Shown here: in pieces, positions 1-5,605 of the stretch | How positions within the stretch are numbered: position 1 is the stretch's first letter | How the letters are laid out: each line of letters starts with the position of its first letter | NCBI GenBank assembly: GCA_038237665.1 | Contig: JBBRYK010000097.1 | Location: 1 to 9,187 of the forward strand | DNA from: JBBRYK01 sp038237665 | GTDB taxonomy: Bacteria > Actinomycetota > Thermoleophilia > Gaiellales > Gaiellaceae | Direction of reading: 5' to 3' | DNA length: 9,187 nucleotides | Translations under genes and position numbers: made by a program | Notes under the pieces: model-generated | What the model saw: only the letters and a program-made list of their open reading frames with translations | Databases searched by the model: none | Told to the model about the DNA's origin: nothing

Positions 1-691
1 GCTCGAAGCCGCCCTCGTGGAGGACGATCTCCGCGCCCTGGCTCCAGGGCCCGAGCAGCACGTTCCAGACGGACTTCGCCCAGCCCGTGCCCGCCGTGCA
101 CCACACCAGGTCGCCAGGTCGCGCATCCAGCCAGTGCTCTGCCTGCAGCCGTTTGGCGTAGCTGTACGCGTGCGTATGCACGACGCCCTTCGGGTTCTTG
201 GTCGTGCCCGAGGTGTAGAGGATGAAGGCCGGCTCGGAGGCGGCCGTGTCGGCGGTCGCGGGGTCGGCCTCACTGAGCGCAGCCTCGTCCGTGTAGACGA
301 CGGCCGGCGCTTGTTCCATCGCCTCGATCTCCGGACGACCGGCTGGTTCGGCGATCAGCAGCTTCGCCCCCGAGTGTCGCGCACGAAACGAGAGGTCGCG
401 GGCGCGAAGCATCTCCGAGCAGGGGATCCCCACCGCGCCGACCTTCAGCAGAGCGAGCATGATCGGATGCCATTCAGGGGTCTTGCCGACCAGGACGAGG
501 ACGCGGTCGCCGCGCTCGATGCCGCTGCGCCGGACCCGCGCAGCCCACTGTGCGGCTCGTGCGGATACCTCCTCGAAGGTGATGCGGCAGCGCTTTCCTT
601 CGGCGTCGACGAAGGTCAGCGCCGGCCCGCTGAGCCGCTCGACGACGTCTCGTGTGAAGTTGAAACGGTCGGGAACGTCCCAGTCGCTCAC
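1..691 (-). CDS. AMP-forming acyl-CoA synthetase, ACSM/medium-chain-like (partial, C-terminus off window)
   Basis: The frame is open from a GTG at 691 to the left edge: 230 codons, with the C-terminal half outside the window. The product resembles ANL-superfamily ligases that adenylate a carboxylic acid and transfer it to CoA. The N-terminus (VPDRFNFTRDVVE, residues 6-18) and the TAGTGWAKS stretch (199-207) look like the acetyl-CoA synthetase/ACSM branch. The phosphate-binding loop YTSGTTKNPKG lies at 159-169. The later motifs (YGxTE, the TGD loop and the C-terminal catalytic lysine) would lie beyond the edge, so activity and acid specificity cannot be judged. The start was chosen because GTG overlaps the TGA of the cupin gene (GTGA, 688-691). 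It is the last visible gene of a leftward unit with the cupin and an NTF2-like gene. Acyl-CoA ligase is secure; the substrate is unknown. The ACSM-like subgroup is judged by eye. Confidence 0.88.
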   Translation of the reverse strand, partial: MSDWDVPDRFNFTRDVVERLSGPALTFVDAEGKRCRITFEEVSARAAQWAARVRRSGIERGDRVLVLVGKTPEWHPIMLALLKVGAVGIPCSEMLRARDLSFRARHSGAKLLIAEPAGRPEIEAMEQAPAVVYTDEAALSEADPATADTAASEPAFILYTSGTTKNPKGVVHTHAYSYAKRLQAEHWLDARPGDLVWCTAGTGWAKSVWNVLLGPWSQGAEIVLHEGGFE

Positions 692-1044
692 GCCTCGGCG
701 TGCCAGCGCTCGAGGTAGTCCTCGCGCACCGGCCGGAAGACGTCGAGCACGGTCGCGCCCTCGGGCCCGCAATGGGCGCTGTGGCGGACGCCACCGGGGA
801 GCACGTAACCCTGCATCGGGCCGAGCGGATGCTCCTCACCCGCCACCACGAGCACCTGGGTGCCGCGGAGGACCAGTCCGAGCTGCTCGTGCGGATGCTC
901 GTGTTCCGGCACGACCGCGCCCGGCTCGAACTCGATCAGGTTCAGCATCGCCCCCTCGCCGAAGAGCGGCCTGGCCGTGACGCCTGCCGCCAGCTCGAAC
1001 TCGCGGACGTTCTGGAAGCTGACGAACTGCGGCTCCGCGGTCAC
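688..1044 (-). CDS. Small single-domain cupin
   Basis: A 118-residue protein matching a single cupin barrel. Cupin motif 1 is visible at residues 41-61: a Pro-Gly turn, then H48 and H50 in PEHEHPHEQ, ending in LVLRG. Motif 2 is PGGVRH at 83-88, supplying H88. These are the usual metal-binding histidines; whether E53 or Q54 is the fourth ligand is unclear. Small cupins of this type serve as dioxygenases, isomerases or binding proteins, so no reaction is assigned. The GTG at 1044 was preferred because it overlaps the upstream gene's TGA (GTGA, 1041-1044); an upstream ATG at 1071 would add nine residues and a 31-base overlap. The cupin is sandwiched between an NTF2-like gene and a CoA ligase, so it probably acts on an intermediate of the same pathway. 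Confidence 0.85.
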   Translation of the reverse strand: MTAEPQFVSFQNVREFELAAGVTARPLFGEGAMLNLIEFEPGAVVPEHEHPHEQLGLVLRGTQVLVVAGEEHPLGPMQGYVLPGGVRHSAHCGPEGATVLDVFRPVREDYLERWHAEA

Positions 1045-1418
1045 GTTCGCTCGACCCACTGCGCGCGCCAAGCGGGCGGCTCTTCGTCCAGCTCCTTGAC
1101 CCAGTATTCGCGGCCCCGAGCGAGGCGGCCGTCCTCGACCTCGAAGAACGAGGTCGCGAAATGGAGTCCGATCGCCTCGTGTGGGACGCGGATCTCCGAG
1201 GCGACGCGAGGCCCGTCGGCGAGGATCTGCACGACCTCGATCGACCAGCCTTCGGGGTAGTTGCGGTTCAGCCCGACGAAGTTGTCGCGGCCCCGGATGC
1301 GCTCACGCGACTCTGGCCAGTCGAGCACGAAGTCCGTAGCCACGAGCTCGCCGACTCCGTCCCAGTCGCGCGCCTCCATCCGGCGCCACAGCTCGGCGAC
1401 GACTTCCCTCGGCTCCAT
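1041..1418 (-). CDS. NTF2-like / SnoaL-like small protein
   Basis: A 125-residue protein with the layout of the NTF2-like alpha+beta cone fold. A helical start (PREVVAELWRRMEARDWDGV) is followed by ATDFVLDWPESRERIRGRDNF, the usual region where the pocket begins, and then strands ending in EVEDGRLARGREYWV (93-107). Members include ketosteroid isomerases, polyketide cyclases and dehydratases; no specific catalytic set can be recognised, so function is left open. The open frame continues upstream to 1493, but the ATG at 1418 is preferred. Upstream of it lies the coding start of the divergent Rid gene, and a -10-like box sits at leaderless distance from this ATG. It is the first gene of the leftward unit and overlaps the cupin by GTGA. 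Confidence 0.82.
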   Translation of the reverse strand: MEPREVVAELWRRMEARDWDGVGELVATDFVLDWPESRERIRGRDNFVGLNRNYPEGWSIEVVQILADGPRVASEIRVPHEAIGLHFATSFFEVEDGRLARGREYWVKELDEEPPAWRAQWVERT

Positions 1419-1420
1419 GT

Positions 1421-1438
1421 GGACGATTATCCTCGTCC
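1421..1438. repeat. Inverted repeat filling the divergent intergenic gap
   Basis: GGACGA and TCGTCC form 6-bp perfect arms around a 6-base centre (TTATCC). The element occupies 18 of the 21 bases between the two start codons (1419-1439) and covers both candidate -10 boxes. That is a good place for a regulator that would control both units together. No regulator gene is in the window, and short repeats can arise by chance in GC-rich DNA. Confidence 0.4.
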
Positions 1439-1454
1439 GGTGGCAGATCGTCAG
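1426..1454 (-). promoter_or_regulatory. Candidate leaderless promoter for the leftward NTF2/cupin/CoA-ligase unit
   Basis: On the minus strand, CTGACG (1454-1449) is followed by exactly 17 bases and GATAAT (1431-1426). These match the TTGACA/TATAAT consensus at 4 of 6 and 5 of 6 positions. The A of the ATG at 1418 lies eight bases past the -10 box, so transcription could begin at the start codon. Leaderless mRNAs are common in actinobacteria. The -35 box lies inside the first codons of the divergent Rid gene. Seen by eye; not scored against background. Confidence 0.45.
1428..1433 (+). promoter_or_regulatory. Candidate -10 box for the rightward Rid/SnoaL unit
   Basis: TATCCT (TAnnnT pattern) ends six bases before the GTG at 1440, so transcription could start on that GTG and give a leaderless message. 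It overlaps the opposite-strand GATAAT by four bases, so two RNA polymerases could not use both at once. No convincing -35 box is seen at 17-18 bases upstream. The call rests mainly on position. Confidence 0.3.
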
Positions 1455-1844
1455 GAGTTCCGCGTCGAAGGGCTTCCCGAGCCCTTCAGCCACTACACCG
1501 ATGCGGTCCGGGTGGGCGACCTGCTCTTCGTCTCCGGCTGCGTCTCCGTCGACGCAACCGGAGCGGTCGTCGGCGCCGGCGACGTCGTGGCTCAGGCGCG
1601 ACAGGTCTTCGCGAATCTCGGTCTCATCCTCGAGGCCGCGGGGTCGAGCTTTGCCGACGTCGCCAAGATGACCACGTTTCTGACCAGCATCGACGACCGC
1701 GCGCGAATCAATCCCGTTCGGCAGGAGTTCTTCGCCGAGGCGCGACCGGCGAGCACCCTCGTCGAGGTGAGCGCACTCGTCCTGCCCGAGTTTCTGATCG
1801 AGGTCGAGGCGATCGCGATGGTCCGACAGGAAGGCTCCTCATGA
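1440..1844 (+). CDS. Rid-family (RidA/YjgF/YER057c/UK114) protein
   Basis: A 134-residue protein of standard Rid length. Family signatures include HYTDAVRVGDLLFVSGCV (18-35), the helix with FANLGLILEAAGSSFADVAKMTTFL (57-81), and RPASTLVEV followed by FLIEVEAIAMV (102-128). Characterised RidA hydrolyses reactive enamines and imines, and in E. coli RidA needs an arginine in the PARS motif. Here the motif reads PAST, with Ser105 in that place, so imine deamination cannot be assumed. The open frame extends much further upstream, but that part is antisense to the NTF2-like gene. GTG 1440 places the conserved N-terminus correctly; GTG 1419 would add seven residues and is the alternative. It is followed by the SnoaL-like gene with an ATGA overlap. 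It could be a detoxifying or pathway-specific deaminase/hydrolase of the neighbouring catabolic genes, or a Rid protein of unknown activity. Confidence 0.88.
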   Translation: MADRQEFRVEGLPEPFSHYTDAVRVGDLLFVSGCVSVDATGAVVGAGDVVAQARQVFANLGLILEAAGSSFADVAKMTTFLTSIDDRARINPVRQEFFAEARPASTLVEVSALVLPEFLIEVEAIAMVRQEGSS

Positions 1845-2221
1845 GTGAGGAGGCAAAGCTGGCGACGCTCAAGGCAGTGCTCGACGGCTTCAACGCGCAC
1901 GATCCGGATGCGATCGTCGCCCAGTTCGTGGACGACTGCGTCTTCCAGGCTCCTCGCGGGGCTGACTTTGCCGGCCGGAGGTTCGAGGGACGCGATGCCG
2001 TTCGCGCGGGCTTTGCAGATCGATTCGCCGGCATCCCCGACGTGCACTACGGCGACGACAGCCACTTCGTCTGCGGCGATCGCGGCGTGTCCGAATGGAC
2101 GCTCACCGGTACGACGACGGATGGCGAGCGAATCAGGGTTCGCGGCTGCGACCTCTGGACGTTCCGCGGCGACCGGATCGCGCGTAAGGACTCGTTCTGG
2201 AAGATCGTCGAGCGAGGCTGA
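1841..2221 (+). CDS. SnoaL-like polyketide cyclase / NTF2-fold protein
   Basis: A 126-residue protein of the SnoaL-like NTF2 fold. It has an N-terminal helix (ATLKAVLDGFNAHDPDAIVAQ), a VDDCVFQAPRG strand-turn (30-40), FEGRDAVRAGFADRFAGIPD (48-67), and strands ending in GCDLWTFRGDRIARKDSFW (102-120). The family includes cyclases, isomerases and hydrolases; the catalytic residues are not clear enough for a reaction. The ATG at 1841 overlaps the Rid stop (ATGA). It is preceded by an excellent Shine-Dalgarno sequence, AGGAAGG at 1828-1834, six bases before the start. Rid and SnoaL therefore form a two-gene rightward unit. This is the second small NTF2-fold gene in the neighbourhood; it is not an obvious duplicate of the first. 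Its stop lies one base from the stop of the opposing toxin gene. Confidence 0.85.
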   Translation: MSEEAKLATLKAVLDGFNAHDPDAIVAQFVDDCVFQAPRGADFAGRRFEGRDAVRAGFADRFAGIPDVHYGDDSHFVCGDRGVSEWTLTGTTTDGERIRVRGCDLWTFRGDRIARKDSFWKIVERG

Positions 2222-2222
2222 C

Positions 2223-2774
2223 CTAGCCGGCGAGCCCGAGCAGCTCAGCGGCCTCTGCCACGGCCGGGTCAGTGACGCGAAGGCGGCTGACGTCGGCCAG
2301 CCGCAGCTCCACCGCGGCCCGGTCGAAGACGGTGAAGTTGGCCCAGAGCGCCTCGAACGTCGACCACCAGCGCAACGCGGCGACGCGTGGGTGGCGTCGG
2401 TGGAGTGCCAGCGCCTGCGGCTGGGTCGTCGCTCGCTGCCGGGTCGCGATCTGTGAGGGGCGGAGGCCGTGCGCCTCCAGGACGCCTGGATCGTCGAGGT
2501 CGAGGATGCGCCGGTTGTCGGGCAGCTCGATCGCTGCGAGCGCGAGGGGGAGGCCGCGCCGGACGAGCATTCCGTCCGTCAGCCGCTGTCCGCGGAACCT
2601 CGCGAGTTGCTCGACGACCGCGGACACGGGACGATCGGCGACGTAGAGGCAGCCGTAGACGTCGGGGTTGTCGTGGCGGCCTTCGCCCTGGAGGGAGCGC
2701 GGAAACCAGAGGGCGCCGTCACGGTCGGCCGGCCGCGCCCGGCGGCTCCAGGCAAAGCAGCGGTACAGGATCAA
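2223..2774 (-). CDS. RES-domain toxin of a type II toxin-antitoxin system
   Basis: A 183-residue protein with a RES domain over most of its length. It starts with ILYRCFAWSRR and continues with LWFPRSLQGEGRHDNPDVYG (22-41), LYVADRPVSAVVEQLARFRG (43-62) and RWWSTFEALWANFTVFD (135-151). The conserved Arg (R5), Tyr (Y44), Glu (E55) and Ser (S138) for which the family is known are all plausibly present, so the toxin looks intact. Characterised RES toxins consume NAD+ (MbcT, P. putida RES) or ADP-ribosylate phosphoribosylpyrophosphate synthetase (ParT). The start is a TTG overlapping the antitoxin stop (TTGA, 2771-2774). The open frame reaches an ATG at 2891, but that extension would overlap the antitoxin by 121 bases and lacks RES similarity. 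No Shine-Dalgarno sequence precedes the TTG, consistent with coupled, low translation of the toxin. Confidence 0.87.
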   Translation of the reverse strand: MILYRCFAWSRRARPADRDGALWFPRSLQGEGRHDNPDVYGCLYVADRPVSAVVEQLARFRGQRLTDGMLVRRGLPLALAAIELPDNRRILDLDDPGVLEAHGLRPSQIATRQRATTQPQALALHRRHPRVAALRWWSTFEALWANFTVFDRAAVELRLADVSRLRVTDPAVAEAAELLGLAG

Positions 2775-3103
2775 GCGAAGGAGTCGGCCCGCTCGGCGCG
2801 GATCGCCGTCATCAGCTCCTCGGCCTTCCCGGCGCGAATCAGGTCGATCGGCCGGCGGTCTCCCAGCGCGGGGTTGAGGCCGAAGAGCCACGAGCGTGCG
2901 GTCTCCGGGTCGTAGAGGCGGAGCAGGTTTGACCAGACGAGCTCGAGGAGATCAACGCGCTCGGCGTTCAGCGGGTCGATCCCGGCCCCGCGCAGCCAAC
3001 GGCTCACGCGCGATCGGCTGACCCCGAGCAGGTCGGCGACCGCTGCGCCCGACTTGAAGTCGACGGTGAGCGCCTCGACCTTGCGCGCGGTGGCGATCGG
3101 CAT
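2771..3103 (-). CDS. Xre/MbcA/ParS-type antitoxin (DUF2384)
   Basis: A 110-residue protein. Residues 18-40 form a helix-turn-helix (SGAAVADLLGVSRSRVSRWLRGA). The C-terminal half carries the DUF2384/MbcA-ParS toxin-binding region, with the diagnostic ARSWLFGLNPALGDRRPIDL (69-88) and IRAGKAEELMTAI. These antitoxins bind their RES partner to block its NAD+-binding site and repress their own promoter. The ATG at 3103 was chosen over the upstream in-frame TTG at 3121, which lies inside the putative operator palindrome. The TTG would add six residues that do not resemble the family. GAGG lies only two bases from this ATG, so a leaderless or weakly initiated message is possible. It is first in a two-gene unit with the RES toxin, the canonical order for Xre-RES modules. 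Confidence 0.9.
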   Translation of the reverse strand: MPIATARKVEALTVDFKSGAAVADLLGVSRSRVSRWLRGAGIDPLNAERVDLLELVWSNLLRLYDPETARSWLFGLNPALGDRRPIDLIRAGKAEELMTAIRAERADSFA

Positions 3104-3115
3104 GACCTCAGAGTA

Positions 3116-3136
3116 GCGCAACAGATTCTGTTGCGC
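3116..3136. promoter_or_regulatory. Perfect palindrome, probable antitoxin operator
   Basis: GCGCAACAGA and TCTGTTGCGC are exact 10-bp inverted arms around a single central T at 3126, making a 21-bp palindrome. It ends 12 bases before the antitoxin ATG. Type II antitoxins with a helix-turn-helix commonly bind such repeats at their own promoter, so this is the likely autorepression site. A -10-like TACTCT lies at 3115-3110 at leaderless distance from the ATG. An alternative -10 (CAGAAT, 3130-3125, with TTCATT 17 bases upstream) lies inside the palindrome. Either would be blocked by a bound repressor. Confidence 0.65.
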
Positions 3137-3153
3137 AGATTGGAAAAAATGAA

Positions 3154-3474
3154 CTAGAGCTGAGGAGGGCCGGGGAAACCGACCGTGACCTGGAACGAGC
3201 CGCAGTGAATGGCCGCGACGATCACCATCGCGAACCAGGTGACGACCGCGACGGGGAGGGCCACGAGGGCGAGGAAGGCCGCTCCGACCAGGGTGAACAC
3301 GTTGTCCGCCTCGCGGCCCCGGTGGATGAAGCGAATTCCGCCGGCCAGCAGGCCGGTGACCAGGCAGAGGATCGACGCCAGGGTGAAGGCCGTGTCCGAG
3401 TCGCAGGAGCGGAGCCCGACCAGGATCGCGGCGGCGAAGGCTCCGACGGGCAGGAGCCAGGCGAGGTGCCTCAA
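3154..3474 (-). CDS. Small three-helix membrane protein of unknown function
   Basis: I do not recognise a family. The 106-residue product has hydrophobic stretches at about residues 4-21, 29-47 and 59-89. They are separated by short loops containing RSCDSD and the positively charged HRGREAD (51-57). The third stretch is long for one helix and is interrupted by a proline near 74. Two cysteines (24 and 91) lie near membrane boundaries. The start is a TTG overlapping the enoyl-CoA hydratase stop (TTGA, 3471-3474), with GAGG at 3482-3479 four bases upstream of it. Codon third positions are as GC-rich as in the neighbours, which supports a real gene. As the last gene of the catabolic operon it might aid uptake or membrane association, but nothing in the sequence says so. 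Confidence 0.65.
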   Translation of the reverse strand: MRHLAWLLPVGAFAAAILVGLRSCDSDTAFTLASILCLVTGLLAGGIRFIHRGREADNVFTLVGAAFLALVALPVAVVTWFAMVIVAAIHCGSFQVTVGFPGPPQL

Positions 3475-4244
3475 CGGCCCTCGAAGCGGGGTGGCCGCTT
3501 CTCGCCGAAGGCCTCGACGCCCTCGCGGAAGTCGTGGCTGGAGCGGAGGAGCCCGTAGGCCAGGCCCTCGAGCTGGAGACCGAGCGCCAGAGGCCCGTCG
3601 TAGGCGTGGTTCAGGACGCGCTTGGCGGTCGCAAGCGCGAGCGGAGAAAGCTGACCCAGCTCGTGGACGAGCCGGTCGACGGCTTCGTCGAGCTCGTCCA
3701 CGGGCACGACCTCGGTGACGAGCCCGAGCGCCAGCGCCTCCTGGGCCGGGATCCGCCTGCCCCGCATGATCGCGTCCTTCGCCCGGCCGAGCCCGATCAG
3801 GCGCGCGAGCCGCTGTGTCCCGCCGCTGCCGGGGATCATTCCCAGCTTGATCTCGGGCAGCGCGAGCACTACGTCCTCGGCCGCGAGGCGGAAGTCGCAG
3901 GCCAGCGCCAGCTCGAACCCGACCCCGAACGCGTAGCCCCGTAGCCGGGCGATCACCGGCTTGGGGCAGCGCTCCGGCGCGGCGACGTTCCAGGCCAGTC
4001 GCGACAGCGTTGCCGGGTCGGCCTCGAGGAAGCCGGCGATGTCACCGCCTGCCGTGAAGGCCTCGCCCTCGCCCGTGAGCACGATCGCGTGGACGCTCTC
4101 GTCGGCTCCCAGCTCCTCGAACACCTGGGCCAGCTGCCCGCGGGCGGCGATCGAGACGCGATTGAGCTTGCCCGGGACGTCGAGCGTGATCGTCGCCTTC
4201 GCGCGCTCGGCGTCGCGCTCGACACGGAAGCCGTCGTAGCTCAC
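3471..4244 (-). CDS. Enoyl-CoA hydratase / crotonase-family protein
   Basis: A 257-residue crotonase, the normal length for a monofunctional enzyme. The CoA-binding/oxyanion segment FTAGGDIAGF is at 63-72 and the second oxyanion segment GYAFGVGFELALACD at 103-117. PEIKLGMIPGSGGTQRL spans 130-146. Glu111 and Glu131 are 20 residues apart, as are Glu144 and Glu164 of rat enoyl-CoA hydratase, so true hydration of an enoyl-CoA is likely. The C-terminus (FREGVEAFGEKRPPRFEGR) is typical. The open frame extends upstream into the ligase, but the GTG at 4244 overlaps the ligase stop (GTGA) and fits the family N-terminus. It follows a CoA ligase in one operon, suggesting that it processes that ligase's product or a derivative in the cytoplasm. 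An isomerase or ring-opening hydrolase role within the superfamily remains possible. Confidence 0.92.
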   Translation of the reverse strand: MSYDGFRVERDAERAKATITLDVPGKLNRVSIAARGQLAQVFEELGADESVHAIVLTGEGEAFTAGGDIAGFLEADPATLSRLAWNVAAPERCPKPVIARLRGYAFGVGFELALACDFRLAAEDVVLALPEIKLGMIPGSGGTQRLARLIGLGRAKDAIMRGRRIPAQEALALGLVTEVVPVDELDEAVDRLVHELGQLSPLALATAKRVLNHAYDGPLALGLQLEGLAYGLLRSSHDFREGVEAFGEKRPPRFEGR

Positions 4245-5605
4245 GGGACCGGAACCTCCTCTCGTAGAGAGCGCCGGAGGATCTTGCCTGCCGGGCTCTT
4301 CGGCAGCGTGGCGACGAAGCGGTACTCGCGTGGGCGCTTGAAGCGCGCCAGCGTCTCCGAGGCGAGGCAGTGCGCGTCCAGCTCCTCGGCGCCGACCTCT
4401 CCTTCGGTGACGACGACGGCCACGACACGCTGTCCCCAGCGGTCGTCCGGTGCGCCGACGACCGCCACTTCGCGCACGGCGGGGTGCCGCGCGAGGACGT
4501 CCTCGACCTCGAGCGGATGGATGTTCTCGCCGCCGGAGATGATCATGTCGTCGACGCGTCCGTTGATCCACAGGTCACCGTCCTCGTCGAGGTGACCGAC
4601 GTCCCCGGTGTGGTACCAGCCCCCGCGGATCGCTCTCGCGTCCGCGTCCGGCCGGTGCCAGTAGCCGGCGAAGGCCTCGTCCGAGGCCAGGTGGCAGAGG
4701 ATCTCGCCGTCCGGCGCGAGCCTGAGCCGTGCATTGAGCGCGGGCCGCCCGGCACAGCCCGGCTTGCGCTGCTGTTCCGGGCCGATCGCGAACGTGTAGA
4801 TCTCGGTCGACCCGTAGTGGTTCACGAACACGTCGGGGTCGAAGACCTGCGCGCAGCGCTCGACCAGGGCGCTCGTCATCGCGGCTCCGGCGTAGCCGAG
4901 CGCGCGCACGGAGGAGAGGTCGCGGCCTGCGTGCTCGGCCTGGTGAACGAGGTCGTGGAAGAGCGTCGGCGCGAGATAGAGCGAGGTGATCTGCTGCTCC
5001 TCGATCAACCGGAGCGCCTCGACGGCGTCCCAGCGGGCGAGCGGGACGAAGCAGCCGCCGACGAGGTGCATCGCGAGCAGCGAATGGATCCCCATCGTGT
5101 GGTAGAGCGGCATCACGCCGAGCGTGCGGTCACCAGGGCGGTAGCCGTGCTGCAGCGCCTGGGAGAGGCCGCCGGCGCGGTCTGCACGGTGGGAGCGCGG
5201 GACGCCCTTCGGCCTGCCGGTGGTGCCCGAGGTGTAGAGCAGCAGGGCGATCTCTTCGGGGTCCCGCTCGAGCGCACCGGGATGGTCGGAGCCGTCGGGG
5301 AGCGGGTCGCCGTCGCGCAACACGATGCGCGCCCCGCAGTCCTCGATGCAGTACTCGAGCTCGGCGGGCGGCGAGCGCCACGAGAGCGGAACTGCGACCG
5401 CGCCGGCCCATTGCGCCGCCCAGTAGAGCAACGCGGTGTCGAGGCGGTTGTCGAGCACGGTCGCGACGCGCTCGCCCGGCTCCAGGCCGAGACCGCCTGC
5501 GATCCGGCGAATGCGGGCCGGCAGTTCGCCGTAGGTCAGGCCGGGAAACGCCTGCGCCTCGGGATGGCGCTCGCACGCCCCCAGGAGGCTCTGCGCAAGG
5601 TTCAT
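4241..5605 (-). CDS. AMP-forming acyl/aryl-CoA ligase
   Basis: A 454-residue ANL-superfamily ligase with every core motif. These are YTSGTTGRPKG at 124-134 (ATP loop), YGSTE at 264-268, YHTGD at 331-335, the hinge region around R350 with ISGGENIHPLEVE (356-368), and PKSPAGKILRR at 435-445 carrying the catalytic Lys441. It should form an acyl-AMP and then an acyl-CoA in the cytoplasm. It is shorter than the roughly 500-550 residues usual for the family because the stretch before the ATP loop is compact; no key motif is lost. The open frame extends to 6076, but the ATG at 5605 overlaps the preceding gene's TGA (ATGA) and the upstream part is antisense-frame noise. Genetic coupling to a molybdenum hydroxylase and an enoyl-CoA hydratase favours an aromatic or cyclic acid substrate, but fatty acids cannot be excluded. 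Confidence 0.92.
   Translation of the reverse strand: MNLAQSLLGACERHPEAQAFPGLTYGELPARIRRIAGGLGLEPGERVATVLDNRLDTALLYWAAQWAGAVAVPLSWRSPPAELEYCIEDCGARIVLRDGDPLPDGSDHPGALERDPEEIALLLYTSGTTGRPKGVPRSHRADRAGGLSQALQHGYRPGDRTLGVMPLYHTMGIHSLLAMHLVGGCFVPLARWDAVEALRLIEEQQITSLYLAPTLFHDLVHQAEHAGRDLSSVRALGYAGAAMTSALVERCAQVFDPDVFVNHYGSTEIYTFAIGPEQQRKPGCAGRPALNARLRLAPDGEILCHLASDEAFAGYWHRPDADARAIRGGWYHTGDVGHLDEDGDLWINGRVDDMIISGGENIHPLEVEDVLARHPAVREVAVVGAPDDRWGQRVVAVVVTEGEVGAEELDAHCLASETLARFKRPREYRFVATLPKSPAGKILRRSLREEVPVP
4255..4260 (-). promoter_or_regulatory. Strong Shine-Dalgarno for the enoyl-CoA hydratase
   Basis: AGGAGG on the minus strand lies inside the last ligase codons, ten bases before the hydratase GTG at 4244. 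It supports that GTG as the start. A small hairpin (CTCTC-TAC-GAGAG, 4271-4259) touches its 5' edge and might modulate access, though it is weak. Confidence 0.65.

Noticed and set aside
1161..1439. Upstream extension of the Rid open frame
   Set aside because: It is antisense to the NTF2-like gene and precedes the conserved Rid N-terminus; the family length fits a start at 1440.
2775..2891. N-terminal extension of the RES toxin to an ATG at 2891
   Set aside because: It would be translated from inside the antitoxin gene in another frame, is Arg/Pro/Gly-rich, and lacks RES similarity. The RES domain begins right after the TTG at 2774.
3104..3121. Antitoxin start at the in-frame TTG at 3121
   Set aside because: It lies inside the operator palindrome and adds six residues with no family resemblance; the ATG at 3103 fits better.
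3141..3156. Rho-independent terminator after the membrane-protein gene
   Set aside because: A run of six T follows the stop, but no stable GC-rich hairpin precedes it. The palindrome further on lies after, not before, the T run.
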